From NCBI GenBank assembly GCA_963736695.1, contig CAVTPU010000004.1:2046001-2110000 (forward strand): a stretch of 64,000 nucleotides of DNA, in the 5' to 3' direction. Positions 23,668-32,605 of this stretch are shown here, piece by piece (the first letter of the stretch is position 1; each line of letters begins with the position of its first letter). The notes below the pieces were generated by a model. That model saw only the letters and a list, made by a program, of their open reading frames with translations, had not been told where the DNA came from and did not search any database. Made by a program: the position numbers and the translations under genes. This DNA is from CAVTPU01 sp963736695. GTDB taxonomy: Bacteria > Actinomycetota > Actinomycetes > Mycobacteriales > Micromonosporaceae.

Positions 23668-24792
23668 TCAGCCGGCCAGCCGCTGGCAGGCGGCGGCTAC
23701 CCGCTCGTCGGTGGCGGTCAGTGCCAGCCGGACGTGTCGTTGCCCGGCGGGGCCATAGAAGGCGCCGGGCGTGACGAGAACTCCCCGACACGCGAACCAG
23801 TCCGTGGTGGCCACGCAATCCTCGCCCCGAGTAGCCCAGAGATAGAGCCCCGCCTCGGAGTGGTCGATGGTGAAACCCGCCCGCCGCAGGGCTGCGCGCA
23901 GCACGTCGCGACGAGCCCCATAGCGGTCGCGCTGAATCCGCACGTGGGCGTTGTCACGCACGGCCGCGATCATCGCGGCCTGGACCGGTGCCGGCACCAT
24001 CATGCCGGCGTGCTTGCGCACGGTGAGCAGCTCACCGACGATCGCGGGATCGCCTGCGACGAAGCCCGCCCGATAGCCGGCGAGGTTGGACCGTTTCGAC
24101 AGCGAGTGCACCGCGAGCACGCGGTCGAGCGACCCGCCGTTGACCTGCGGCGACAGAACCGAGACAGGGTCGGCTTCCCAGCCGAACTCCAGATAGCACT
24201 CGTCGCTGGCGACGACCGCGCCTCGCTCCCGGGCCCACGACACGGTCTTCGCGAGATGTTCGGCGGGCAGCACCCGCCCATGCGGGTTGCCTGGTGAGTT
24301 GATCCAGATCAGCCGAACTCGGGGAGTCGGGCCGAGTGCGAACAGCGAATCGGTGCGCACCACGGTCGCCCCCGCGAGCCGGGCACCGACCTCATAGGTC
24401 GGATAGGCCAGAGTCGGAATCACGACCGTGTCACCTGGGCCCACTCCGAGCAGAGTGGGCAACCAGGCGACCAGTTCCTTGGACCCGATCGTGGGCAACA
24501 CCGCACCGCCGGGAAGCCCGGCGGTGCTCGGAACAACCGCTTCACACCGGTCGCGCAGATAGTCGACGAGTGCCCCGCGAAGCGCCTCGGTGCCGGCGGT
24601 CATCGGATATCCCGGAGTGTCGCTGCCGGCGACGAGCGCCTGCCGCACCACCTCGGGAACGGGATCGACGGGAGTCCCGATGGAGAGATCGATCAACCCG
24701 TCGGGGTGTCGCTCCGCCGCACGTTTCGCCGGTTCAAGGAGATCCCACGGAAAGTCGGGCAGAGTGCGCGGGCCGGTCGCCACCGAGTCCAC
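23668..24792 (-). CDS. dapC: Succinyldiaminopimelate transaminase
   Basis: 374-residue fold-type I PLP aminotransferase of the actinobacterial DapC group. PLP Lys lies in 'VHSLSKRSNLAGYRAGF'. Other conserved pieces are 'PLDLSIGTPVD'-like N-terminal strand, 'YPMTAGTEALRGAL', 'IWINSPGNPHGRVLP' and 'ASDECYLEFGWE'. It converts N-succinyl-2-amino-6-ketopimelate to succinyl-DAP, between DapD and DapE. The gene lies directly after fdxA; a GTG at 24792 (nine bases past the fdxA stop) is taken as start, with a second GTG at 24783. Neither has a strong ribosome-binding site, suggesting coupling to fdxA. Confidence 0.9.
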   Translation of the reverse strand: MDSVATGPRTLPDFPWDLLEPAKRAAERHPDGLIDLSIGTPVDPVPEVVRQALVAGSDTPGYPMTAGTEALRGALVDYLRDRCEAVVPSTAGLPGGAVLPTIGSKELVAWLPTLLGVGPGDTVVIPTLAYPTYEVGARLAGATVVRTDSLFALGPTPRVRLIWINSPGNPHGRVLPAEHLAKTVSWARERGAVVASDECYLEFGWEADPVSVLSPQVNGGSLDRVLAVHSLSKRSNLAGYRAGFVAGDPAIVGELLTVRKHAGMMVPAPVQAAMIAAVRDNAHVRIQRDRYGARRDVLRAALRRAGFTIDHSEAGLYLWATRGEDCVATTDWFACRGVLVTPGAFYGPAGQRHVRLALTATDERVAAACQRLAG

Positions 24793-24800
24793 TGCCAGGC

Positions 24801-25121
24801 TCAGGGCTGGCGGGGGGGCTGTGCCGCCACAAACGTCGCGTCCTTGTTGATCTTTCCGAGTTTGGAGGCCCCGCCAGGCGTACCAAGATCTTCGAAGAAT
24901 TCGTAGTTCGCGGCCGTGAAGTCCGACCACTGCTTCGGCACGTCATCCTCATAGAAGATCGCCTCGACCGGGCAGACCGGCTCGCAGGCACCGCAGTCGA
25001 CACACTCGTCGGGGTGGATGTAGAGCATCCGGTTGCCCTCATAGATGCAGTCGACAGGACACTCCTCGATGCACGCCTTGTCCTGCACGTCCACGCATGG
25101 CTCGGCGATGATGTAGGTCAC
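24801..25121 (-). CDS. fdxA: Seven-iron ferredoxin
   Basis: 106-residue ferredoxin with one 3Fe-4S and one 4Fe-4S cluster. Cysteine patterns: 'EPCVDVQDKACIEECPVDCI' and 'CVDCGACEPVCPVEAI'. The extended C-terminus is usual for the actinobacterial FdxA/FdxC type. It carries electrons for oxidoreductases and P450s. GTG 25121 follows GAGAGG at seven bases. Gene order fdxA-dapC is conserved in many actinobacteria. Confidence 0.95.
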   Translation of the reverse strand: MTYIIAEPCVDVQDKACIEECPVDCIYEGNRMLYIHPDECVDCGACEPVCPVEAIFYEDDVPKQWSDFTAANYEFFEDLGTPGGASKLGKINKDATFVAAQPPRQP

Positions 25122-25250
25122 CGGTATTCCTCTCCCCAATGACTGACGACAACAGCTGGGCGAACTACGCCGATCGACGCAGCCGCCCCTAGCCTAGTAT
25201 CCCCAGACCCGTGTCACGATAAATGGGCGACGCGAAACCGCGCCGTCCGC

Positions 25251-25715
25251 TCAGCCCTTCACCGTGCGGTGCGGCTTCGCGCGATAGGCCTGCTCATAGC
25301 GCCGCAGCCGCTGGCTCCGCCAGTCCTGGCCGGACGCCACCGCACCGAGAAAGCCGATGAGCACCCCGACCGCCGCGATCCCGAGGAAAAGCAGCACCTG
25401 GCCGACGAACAGGCCGAGTCCGCCGGCGAATGGCGAGGAACCGGCGATCAGAGGCCCGAGCGTGACGCTCAACGTCGTCGTCACCGCCGTCGCGGCCCCA
25501 AGGTCTGCGAGCAGACGGCTCAACGGGTGCCGCAGCGCCCACCACACGGTCGCTCCGACCAACAGAACGGCGACCACGCCCACCGCGATCGCGGCGATGG
25601 TCAATTGCTCCGTTTCCGTGACATAACCACCCTTGACAGTCACCACTCGGGCGATCACGTTCACCACGAAAAGGGCCAGAGCCACCAGGCCGACCGGCAG
25701 CCACCGTGCTTTCAT
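25251..25715 (-). CDS. Four-helix integral membrane protein
   Basis: 154 residues with four membrane helices (WLPVGLVALALFVVNVIARV; QLTIAAIAVGVVAVLLVGAT; a third around AVTTTLSVTLGPLIAG; GLFVGQVLLFLGIAAVGVLI) and a basic C-terminus (RSQRLRRYEQAYRAKPHR). GGAGG stands eight bases before the ATG. Conserved membrane proteins occupy this position next to mshB in related genomes; no function is known. Confidence 0.75.
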   Translation of the reverse strand: MKARWLPVGLVALALFVVNVIARVVTVKGGYVTETEQLTIAAIAVGVVAVLLVGATVWWALRHPLSRLLADLGAATAVTTTLSVTLGPLIAGSSPFAGGLGLFVGQVLLFLGIAAVGVLIGFLGAVASGQDWRSQRLRRYEQAYRAKPHRTVKG

Positions 25716-25799
25716 CCCGCCACCTCCACTCGAGCGACCGCTCCCAGAGCGGCGATGCTAGGCCACAAAACCACGCCGCGCCAGAGGCGCGAGCGGCGG

Positions 25800-26267
25800 T
25801 CACCCGATCGCCCGCCTCGGCCGCAGAAACAACACATAAGCCGTCACCGCGATCGCGGCCGAACCGACGATGAGATAGGCGGTGGCGACCCAGTTGTTCG
25901 CAGCCAACACCAGATCCCCCTCGGCGGTGCGATCCGCGCCAGCGAACGACACCACCAGCCACATCAGTCCCGGCAACAACGCCGCCCCACGCCGCCCCGT
26001 CCACCGAAACGCGAACCAGGTCAGGCCCGCGGTGCCGACGATCACCAACGGCAACGAGATCGGCGCCAACCAGCCGCCCACGCGGGCCGGAGTGAGAAAC
26101 GCGCCGACGACCGCGAGCAACGCCGCCGCCCAGATCGCCACGATCATCCCCGAGACCGTGACGCACCGGTCCCAGAACCCGTGCGTGCGCGGCGTCGGAC
26201 GCGCCTGCGGGACCGGCGTCGACGGCGTGACGGCCGGGCTCACGGGCGCGTCACTCATCCGACTCAC
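25800..26267 (-). CDS. Four-helix integral membrane protein downstream of mshB
   Basis: 155 residues. A proline-rich cytoplasmic N-terminus is followed by four membrane helices (GMIVAIWAAALLAVVGAFL; LAPISLPLVIVGTAGLTWF; a short one around LLPGLMWLVVSFAG; WVATAYLIVGSAAIAVTAYV). The GTG at 26267 overlaps the mshB stop; an ATG three codons later is an alternative. It corresponds in position to the conserved membrane protein after mshB in mycobacteria. Role unknown. Confidence 0.78.
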   Translation of the reverse strand: MSRMSDAPVSPAVTPSTPVPQARPTPRTHGFWDRCVTVSGMIVAIWAAALLAVVGAFLTPARVGGWLAPISLPLVIVGTAGLTWFAFRWTGRRGAALLPGLMWLVVSFAGADRTAEGDLVLAANNWVATAYLIVGSAAIAVTAYVLFLRPRRAIG

Positions 26268-27190
26268 TCACTGTCGCTCAGATCCACGGGCTGGGACTCA
26301 CCGTCGTCGAGGCCCAGACCAGCGAAGAGATCGGTCTCCCAGCCGAACGGACCACCACCCGGCCCACGGGAACCGATCGCGAGCGTGTAGTGCTCCATCC
26401 CCATGAACTCGGCACCGAAGTTCTCCGCGAGGGCGAACAGCCACGACGTCGGCGGGATCTGACTCGCGTGCGCCCGAACCGCGGCGGTCTTCGCCTCGAC
26501 GAACTCCTTTGCGGCGATGACTGCGGCGACCTTCTCATCGGGTGTGCCGAACGGCAGATCCTCGACACGCTCCACGCCCGCGAACGGGTTGTCGGTGCTC
26601 TGGGAGAGCTGTTCGAAACCGACCGCCAGCAGACTGAGTGGGATCGCCGTGAAATAGACCTTCGCCGGACCGATGCCCTCGTGCCGCGCGAGCTCCACGG
26701 CCCGCATCGTCACCCGATGGGCCTGGATGTGGTCGGGGTGCCCATAGCCACCGATCTCGTCATAGGTCGCCACCACCTGGGGACGCACCTCGCGGATCAC
26801 GTCAAGCAGGTCCCGGGCAGCGGCGTCGAGATCCGCGCGCCAGAACGCGCGAGGATGATCGTTGGCCGGAGTGTCCATCATGCCGGAGTCGCGATAGCGT
26901 CCGGCCGCGCCGAGGAATCGATGGTCGGTCACGCCCAGCGCCGCGCACGCCCGCTGCAGCTCGACCAGACGATAGCCGCCCAGCTGATCGGCCTCACCAG
27001 CCGCCAGAGACGCCAACTCGGGCAGGTGAATCTCGCCCTCTTCGCCGAGGGTGCAGGTCACCAGGGTGACGTGCGTGCCGCGCGCCGCATACCGGGCCAT
27101 CGTCGCGCCTGTGCCGATCGTCTCGTCATCGGGATGGGCGTGGACGAACAACACGCGACGGGCGGCACGAATGTGGACGGCTGAAGTCAC
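26264..27190 (-). CDS. mshB: GlcNAc-Ins deacetylase of mycothiol biosynthesis
   Basis: 308 residues, LmbE-like zinc deacetylase that converts GlcNAc-inositol to GlcN-inositol in mycothiol synthesis. Zinc ligands are in 'FVHAHPDDETIGTG' (His, Asp) and 'IGGYGHPDHIQAHRV' (His). Asp in AHPDDE is the catalytic base. The C-terminal 'FMGMEHYTLAIGSRGP' region is MshB-like rather than Mca-like. Its presence shows the host uses mycothiol as its main thiol. It is followed by a co-translated membrane protein. Confidence 0.94.
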   Translation of the reverse strand: MTSAVHIRAARRVLFVHAHPDDETIGTGATMARYAARGTHVTLVTCTLGEEGEIHLPELASLAAGEADQLGGYRLVELQRACAALGVTDHRFLGAAGRYRDSGMMDTPANDHPRAFWRADLDAAARDLLDVIREVRPQVVATYDEIGGYGHPDHIQAHRVTMRAVELARHEGIGPAKVYFTAIPLSLLAVGFEQLSQSTDNPFAGVERVEDLPFGTPDEKVAAVIAAKEFVEAKTAAVRAHASQIPPTSWLFALAENFGAEFMGMEHYTLAIGSRGPGGGPFGWETDLFAGLGLDDGESQPVDLSDSE

Positions 27191-27229
27191 CTGACCACTC
27201 TACGCGGCTAGGCGTGCGACGATCGCGGG

Positions 27230-29287
27230 GTGGAGTATCCGGAATTGGCGGATCGCACCCGAAATTTCCGCGCGGGCGCGCCACACGCCGTGACCATCAG
27301 CGGCCGCGGCGACCGAATCATGTTCCTCCGGTCGACCGGGCCCCATGATCCGATCGACCGTTTCTGGACCCACGACGTCGCATCCGGCACCGAGCGGATG
27401 ATCGGCGACCCCACTGACCTCGTGCCCGGCTCCAGTCTCACCAGCTATGCCACCGACCGGGCTGGCCGAATCGTCGCCATGGCGGCGGAGGGCACGCTGT
27501 TGATCGCGGATCTGACCACCGGACGAGTGACCGCGCCGACGACCCCCGGTCCCGTGCATGACCCCCGACCGGACCCGGACGGAACCACGATCGCTTACGC
27601 CGCAGCCGGCGCGCTGTGGGTGCACGATCTCGCCGCGCAGACCCACCGAATGCTCGCCGGCGAACCCAGTGACACCGACGTCACCTGGGGGCTGCCCGAC
27701 GTGCTCAGCACCCGCGCGTTCGGCCAGAACCGAGGATTCTGGTGGTCACCGGAGTCGACATCGATGCTCGCCGCACGGGTCAGCACCGCCCCGGTGCGGC
27801 ACCATCGACGCCACGACTCGGGTCAGCCCGACTCGCCCGTCATCGCCTTTCCGATCGCCGGGTCGACCACTCCCGAGCTCAGCCTGCACCTGCTCGACCT
27901 CGACGACGGCTGGGTCGACGTGCACTGGAATCGGGAGGTCTATCCCTACGTCGTCGCGGCACGCTGGGACGCCAACGGCGGACCGCTCATCGCCGTGCTG
28001 CGCCGCTCTCAGCAGCACGGGCTGGTGCTCGCGATCGACCCGCGCACCGGCGAGACGCAGGTGCACGCCGAACTCGCCGACCCGCGGTGGGTGCACCTGG
28101 TGCCCGGCACCCCGCGCTATCTCACCGATGGTCGGGTGCTGGCCGGCGGGGAGCTCGCCCACGACGGCTACGACGCCAGGTGTCTCTTCGCCGACGGGGG
28201 GCTACTCACCCCGCCATCGCTGTATGTGCGCCGGGTCTGCGGACGGCTCGGGCCGGACCTGCTCGTCGAGGCCAGCGACGGCGAGCCCGGCGAACAGCAC
28301 CTCTATCGCGTGGTCGCGAGGTCGGCGACGGCCGGAATCGAGGTGCACCGCATCACCACCGAACCGGGCTGGCACGTCGGCCGATGCGGCGGCGACATCA
28401 TGGTGATCGGGCAGGACACCTTGGACCACTCCGGCACCCGCTGGCGGATCCTGCGGCACGGGACCGAGGTCGGCACCCTGCGCGACGTCGCGGCGGATCC
28501 CCCCTTCGCCCCCCGCCCCGTCCTCGACCGGGTCACCGACCGCCGCCTTCCCACCGGGGTCCTCTACCCCCGCGACCACGTCACCGGGCGTCGGCGACCC
28601 GTTCTCGTGGACGTCCACGGCGGCCACGGCCTGCAAAAGGTGACCGCCTCGCGCGGCATGTGGCAGGACCGCCAATGGTGGGCCGACCAGGGTTTCATCG
28701 TGGTGACGATCGACAACCGGGGTACGCCTGGCGTGGCTCCGTCATTCGAAAAGGTGATCCATCGGCGCCTCGCCGACATGGTGCTCACCGATCAGGTGGA
28801 GGCGCTGACCGCGCTCTCCGATAAGCACCCCGACCTCGACCTCGACCGAGTCGCCATTCGCGGCTGGGCCCTCGGCGGGTGGCTCGCCGCGCTCGCCGTG
28901 CTCGCCCGCCCGGACGCCTATCACTGCGGTGTCGCCCGCACCCCGGTCAGCGACTGGAGCCTCTGCGACACGGCCCTCTCCGAACGTTATCTCGGCCATC
29001 CCGACGAGTCGTCCGACATATATGCCCACCACGACCTGATCGATCTCGCGACGCTCCGACCGGATCCCGGCGCCGACCGACCCCTTCTCGTCATTCACGA
29101 CCGCGCCGACGAGACCGTTCTCGCGGCGCACACTCTGCGACTGTCGGCCGCGTTGGCCAGTGCCGGCCGAACTCATTCGATCGTGTCGGTCACCGGAGCC
29201 GGCCACACCGCCGTCCAGGCACCCACCGCAGCGCTTCGCTTGGTCGAGCTGGACTTCCTCCGTCGTGGCCTCGGCACATCGCCATAG
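27230..29287 (+). CDS. S9-family prolyl-oligopeptidase-like protein lacking the catalytic Ser
   Basis: 685 residues. The N-terminal two thirds match the DPP IV-type beta-propeller (repeated blades such as 'FWWSPESTSMLAARVS', 'WVDVHWNREVYPYVVAARW'). The C-terminal alpha/beta-hydrolase domain starts near 'RRPVLVDVHGGHGLQKV'. The nucleophile elbow, GWSYGG in DPP IV-type enzymes, reads GWALGGW, with Ala at residue 547. Asp (about 627 in 'DRADETVLAAH') and His (about 659 in 'GAGHTAVQ') are retained. It is therefore probably not an active serine peptidase. No signal peptide. GTG 27230 is likely leaderless. Confidence 0.88.
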   Translation: MEYPELADRTRNFRAGAPHAVTISGRGDRIMFLRSTGPHDPIDRFWTHDVASGTERMIGDPTDLVPGSSLTSYATDRAGRIVAMAAEGTLLIADLTTGRVTAPTTPGPVHDPRPDPDGTTIAYAAAGALWVHDLAAQTHRMLAGEPSDTDVTWGLPDVLSTRAFGQNRGFWWSPESTSMLAARVSTAPVRHHRRHDSGQPDSPVIAFPIAGSTTPELSLHLLDLDDGWVDVHWNREVYPYVVAARWDANGGPLIAVLRRSQQHGLVLAIDPRTGETQVHAELADPRWVHLVPGTPRYLTDGRVLAGGELAHDGYDARCLFADGGLLTPPSLYVRRVCGRLGPDLLVEASDGEPGEQHLYRVVARSATAGIEVHRITTEPGWHVGRCGGDIMVIGQDTLDHSGTRWRILRHGTEVGTLRDVAADPPFAPRPVLDRVTDRRLPTGVLYPRDHVTGRRRPVLVDVHGGHGLQKVTASRGMWQDRQWWADQGFIVVTIDNRGTPGVAPSFEKVIHRRLADMVLTDQVEALTALSDKHPDLDLDRVAIRGWALGGWLAALAVLARPDAYHCGVARTPVSDWSLCDTALSERYLGHPDESSDIYAHHDLIDLATLRPDPGADRPLLVIHDRADETVLAAHTLRLSAALASAGRTHSIVSVTGAGHTAVQAPTAALRLVELDFLRRGLGTSP

Positions 29288-29300
29288 GCCGCGGCGGATG

Positions 29301-30326
29301 TCACCGCTCCGGGAAGTGGCAGGCCGCGAAGGAACCGCCGGGCTGGGACACCAACGCCGGCTCGTCCGTCGCGCATCTCTCCTGAGCCTTCCAGCATCGG
29401 GTGCGGAACCGGCAGCCGGAGGGCGGATCGATCGGGGTGGGCACGTCGCCCTCCAACCGGATCCGGGTGGTCGAGGCGCCCAGTTGCGTGACGTCGGGCA
29501 CCGCCGACAGCAACGCCCGCGTGTATGGATGTGACGGCCGCTGATAGATGTCGTCCCGGGAACCGATCTCGACGACCTTGCCGAGATACATCACCGCGAC
29601 CCGAGAGCAGAAGTGCCGCACCACGGCCAGGTCGTGCGCGATGAAGACGAACGCGAGGCCGAACTCTCGTTGCAGGTCGCGCAACAGGTTGATGACCTGC
29701 GCCTGGATCGACACGTCGAGGGCCGAGACCGGCTCGTCGGCGACGATGAGCTTCGGGCGCAACGCGAGCGCGCGGGCGATGCCGATGCGCTGACGCTGAC
29801 CGCCGGAGAACTCGTGCGGATAACGGTTGTAGTGCTCGGGGTTGAGGCCGACGATCTCCAACAACTCCTGCACGCGCCGCTTGACTCCGCCGGGCGGGTC
29901 GATGTTGTTGACCGTCAAGGGCATGGCGACGATTCGGCCCACGGTGTGCCGCGGGTTCAACGACGAATACGGGTCCTGGAAGATGATCTGCAGGTCCTGC
30001 CGCAGCGTGCGCAGCTGACTCGCCGACTGGTGGGTGATGTCGCGTCCCTCGAACGTGATGCGACCGGCGGTTGGTTCGAGCAACCGCACGAGCAGCCGAC
30101 CCGTCGTCGTCTTGCCACAGCCCGACTCGCCCACGATCCCGAGAGTCTCGCCCGGGGCGACGCTGAAGTCGACTCCGTCGACGGCGCGCACGAATTGTGC
30201 GGAACCGAAACCACCACCGCGTACGGGAAAGTGTTTGGTCAGCCCCTCGACGGTGAGCAGCGCGTCGCCTGCGGTGCTCTCCCGCTGCGTCGGCACGGCC
30301 GGGGTCGACGTCGCCAGATCAGTCAT
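29301..30326 (-). CDS. Oligopeptide ABC transporter ATP-binding protein (DppF/OppF type)
   Basis: 341 residues. Walker A 'GESGCGKTTTGR', Q-loop 'IIFQDPYSSLNPR', signature FSGGQRQRIGIARAL, Walker B 'LIVADEPVSALD', and the C-terminal oligopeptide-specific region with clustered cysteines ('GCRFRTRCWKAQERC'). It energises peptide or solute import with its partner ATPase encoded upstream, whose stop it overlaps by four bases. Last gene of the five-gene importer operon. Confidence 0.94.
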   Translation of the reverse strand: MTDLATSTPAVPTQRESTAGDALLTVEGLTKHFPVRGGGFGSAQFVRAVDGVDFSVAPGETLGIVGESGCGKTTTGRLLVRLLEPTAGRITFEGRDITHQSASQLRTLRQDLQIIFQDPYSSLNPRHTVGRIVAMPLTVNNIDPPGGVKRRVQELLEIVGLNPEHYNRYPHEFSGGQRQRIGIARALALRPKLIVADEPVSALDVSIQAQVINLLRDLQREFGLAFVFIAHDLAVVRHFCSRVAVMYLGKVVEIGSRDDIYQRPSHPYTRALLSAVPDVTQLGASTTRIRLEGDVPTPIDPPSGCRFRTRCWKAQERCATDEPALVSQPGGSFAACHFPER

Positions 30327-31411
30327 CGTGCCACTCCCACCGAAGCGATCTCCTGCTCATAGATCGACGCACGCTGCCGCTCGGGCAGGTGGCACGCCAC
30401 CGTGTGTTTGGGTTCGTTGGCCAACGACAACGGCTGCAACTGGGGCTGTTCCAGGTCGCATGGACCGCCATCGACCATGGCGTAGCGGCACCGTGGATTG
30501 AACGCGCAGCCCGACGGAAGATTGATCAGGCTCGGCGGGTTGCCCCGGATCGGCAGCAGCTCCTCGTCCGCGTCGCCGTGCAGTGACGGCACACTCGCGA
30601 GCAGTCCCCAGGTGTAGGGGTGCTGCGGGTTGCGCAGCACCTGCTGCGCCGACCCGAACTCGGCGACCCGACCGGCATACATGACCAGCACATCATCGGC
30701 GATCTGGCTCACCACACCGAGATCGTGCGTGATCATGATGACGGCGGAGTTGAACTCCCGCTGCAGATCCCCGATGAGGTCGAGGATCTGGGCCTGCACC
30801 GTCACGTCGAGCGCCGTGGTCGGTTCGTCGGCGATGAGCAGGTCAGGGTCGTTGACCAGAGCCATCGCGATCATCGCGCGTTGCCGCATGCCGCCCGAGA
30901 ACTCGTGCGGGTATTGGTCGACCCGCTTGGCCGGCTGCGGAATGCCCACCCGGCCGAGCATGTCGATCGCGTGCGTGCGCGCCTGCGCGGTCGTCGCCGA
31001 CGGGTGGTGGACCTTGTAGGCGTTGATGATCTGCTTGCCGATCTTATAGAACGGATGCAGCGACGAGAGCGGGTCCTGGAAGATCATCGAGACCTCGCGG
31101 CCCCGCAGCTTGCGAATCTGCTCGTCGGGCAGGCCGAGCACGTTGCGCCCGTTGAGCCGGATCTCGCCGGACATCCGGGTCCGCTTCGGGTTGTGCAGCC
31201 CGAGAATCGCCAGGCTTGTGACACTCTTGCCGGAACCCGATTCGCCGACGATGCCGAGCGTGCGACCCCGCTCCAGCGCGAAGCTCACGCCGTCGACCGC
31301 CCGAACCACACCGTCCTCTGTGGAGAACTGCACCCGCAGGTCCTTCACCTGCAGGAACGGCGCGGCGTCCGCCTTGTTTCCCGCCACTGCCGACGTCTGC
31401 GGTGCTGTCAC
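30323..31411 (-). CDS. Oligopeptide ABC transporter ATP-binding protein (DppD/OppD type)
   Basis: 362 residues with a full ABC set: Walker A GESGSGKSVTS, Q-loop 'MIFQDPLSSLHPF', signature FSGGMRQRAMIAMAL, Walker B 'LLIADEPTTALD', H-loop 'MITHDLGVV', and the C-terminal 'GCAFNPRCRYAM' Cys motif. GTG 31411 follows GGGAGG at eight bases; longer in-frame starts (31456, 31480) lack such a site. It pairs with the downstream ATPase as a heterodimer. Confidence 0.93.
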   Translation of the reverse strand: MTAPQTSAVAGNKADAAPFLQVKDLRVQFSTEDGVVRAVDGVSFALERGRTLGIVGESGSGKSVTSLAILGLHNPKRTRMSGEIRLNGRNVLGLPDEQIRKLRGREVSMIFQDPLSSLHPFYKIGKQIINAYKVHHPSATTAQARTHAIDMLGRVGIPQPAKRVDQYPHEFSGGMRQRAMIAMALVNDPDLLIADEPTTALDVTVQAQILDLIGDLQREFNSAVIMITHDLGVVSQIADDVLVMYAGRVAEFGSAQQVLRNPQHPYTWGLLASVPSLHGDADEELLPIRGNPPSLINLPSGCAFNPRCRYAMVDGGPCDLEQPQLQPLSLANEPKHTVACHLPERQRASIYEQEIASVGVAR

Positions 31412-31508
31412 GGTCTCTGCCTCCCAATGCCCACCCGGCCGAGGCGGCCGAGCCATCGTCGCTACGTTTCGCCCCACCACGCCTCATCTGCGGGCGTGGG
31501 TGAGGCGA

Positions 31509-32498
31509 TCAACTCAACTTCACCCGCGGGTCCAGCACGGCATAAAGCACGTCGACCACCGCGTTGGAGGTGACGACGAAGAAGGCCGCGATGAGCACCG
31601 TCGCCATGATCACCGGAAGGTTGAGGGACGGGACGGCGTTGACCGCCTGAAAGCCCATGCCGGGCATGCTGAATGTGCTCTCGGTGATGACCACACCGCC
31701 GAGCGAGGCGCCGATGTCGAGGCCGGCCTGGGTCACCACCGGCGCGGAGGCCGCGCGAAACGCGTGCCGCAGGTGCACGGTGCGTTTGGGCAGACCGATC
31801 GCCCGCGCGGTGCGGATGTAGTCCTCGGAGAGGGTCTCCAGCATCGAGGAACGGGACAGCCGGGCGTATTGCGCGGAGTTGATGAGCCCGAGGGCGATCC
31901 ACGGCAATATCAACGCCGTGAACCACTTGGCGGGATTATCGCTGAAGTTCGTGTATTGCGGGAACGGCAACAGCTTCAACCCGAAGACGAAGATGCCCAT
32001 GAGAATGAGCGCGAAAAAGTAGATCGGCATCGATGAGCCGACGAGGGCGAACCCGATGGCGAACTTGTCGAACGGCGTTCCGCGTTTGAGCGCGGAGATC
32101 ATGCCCATGCTGATGCCGATGGTCAACCAGACGATCGCGCCGCCGGCGACGAGGCTCACGGTCACCGGGAAGGCCCGCATCACCAGGTCGAGCACCGGCT
32201 CGCGGGTGCGGAAGGAATAACCCAGGCACGGCGCCGGGCAGTGGTCGACGTTCGGCGGATCGCCGATGTCGCGGCCGACGAAGATGCCCTTGTGGAACTC
32301 GAGATATTGGGTGCCCAGCGGCTTGTCCATGCCGAGCGCGCGGTTGATCGCCGCGAGCTTCTCGGCGGTGCAGTCCTTGCTGCACATCGCCTCGGCCGGG
32401 TTCGACGGCACCGCGAAGAAGATCAGGAACGTGATGGCGCTGATCGCCCAGAGCGTGGTGAACGCGATCAGAATCCTCTTGATGATAAAACGCAGCAT
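31509..32498 (-). CDS. Oligopeptide ABC transporter permease (DppB type)
   Basis: 329-residue inner-membrane permease. N-terminal helix 'RILIAFTTLWAISAITFLIF', a large periplasmic loop containing four cysteines (MCSKDC, HCPAPC), and five further helices. The cytoplasmic EAA-like loop is 'YIRTARAIGLPKRTVHLRHA'. The loop cysteines are unusual and could form extracytoplasmic disulfides. A strong hairpin precedes the gene. Confidence 0.93.
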   Translation of the reverse strand: MLRFIIKRILIAFTTLWAISAITFLIFFAVPSNPAEAMCSKDCTAEKLAAINRALGMDKPLGTQYLEFHKGIFVGRDIGDPPNVDHCPAPCLGYSFRTREPVLDLVMRAFPVTVSLVAGGAIVWLTIGISMGMISALKRGTPFDKFAIGFALVGSSMPIYFFALILMGIFVFGLKLLPFPQYTNFSDNPAKWFTALILPWIALGLINSAQYARLSRSSMLETLSEDYIRTARAIGLPKRTVHLRHAFRAASAPVVTQAGLDIGASLGGVVITESTFSMPGMGFQAVNAVPSLNLPVIMATVLIAAFFVVTSNAVVDVLYAVLDPRVKLS

Positions 32499-32535
32499 CG
32501 CTGCCCGACTCCTTCACAGAGGCGAATCCCGCAGG

Positions 32536-32570
32536 GTGGGGTGTGGCCGGTCTGGCCGGCCACACCCCAC
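32536..32570 (-). terminator. Intercistronic hairpin between binding-protein and permease genes
   Basis: A perfect 15-bp stem (32536-32550 with 32556-32570) and a 5-base loop. Hairpins here in binding-protein-dependent transporters usually limit read-through or protect the upstream mRNA, so the binding protein is made in excess. Confidence 0.7.
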
Positions 32571-32605
32571 CGCTATTCGTGCGTGTTTATGTGGTGCTCA
32601 CCGCG

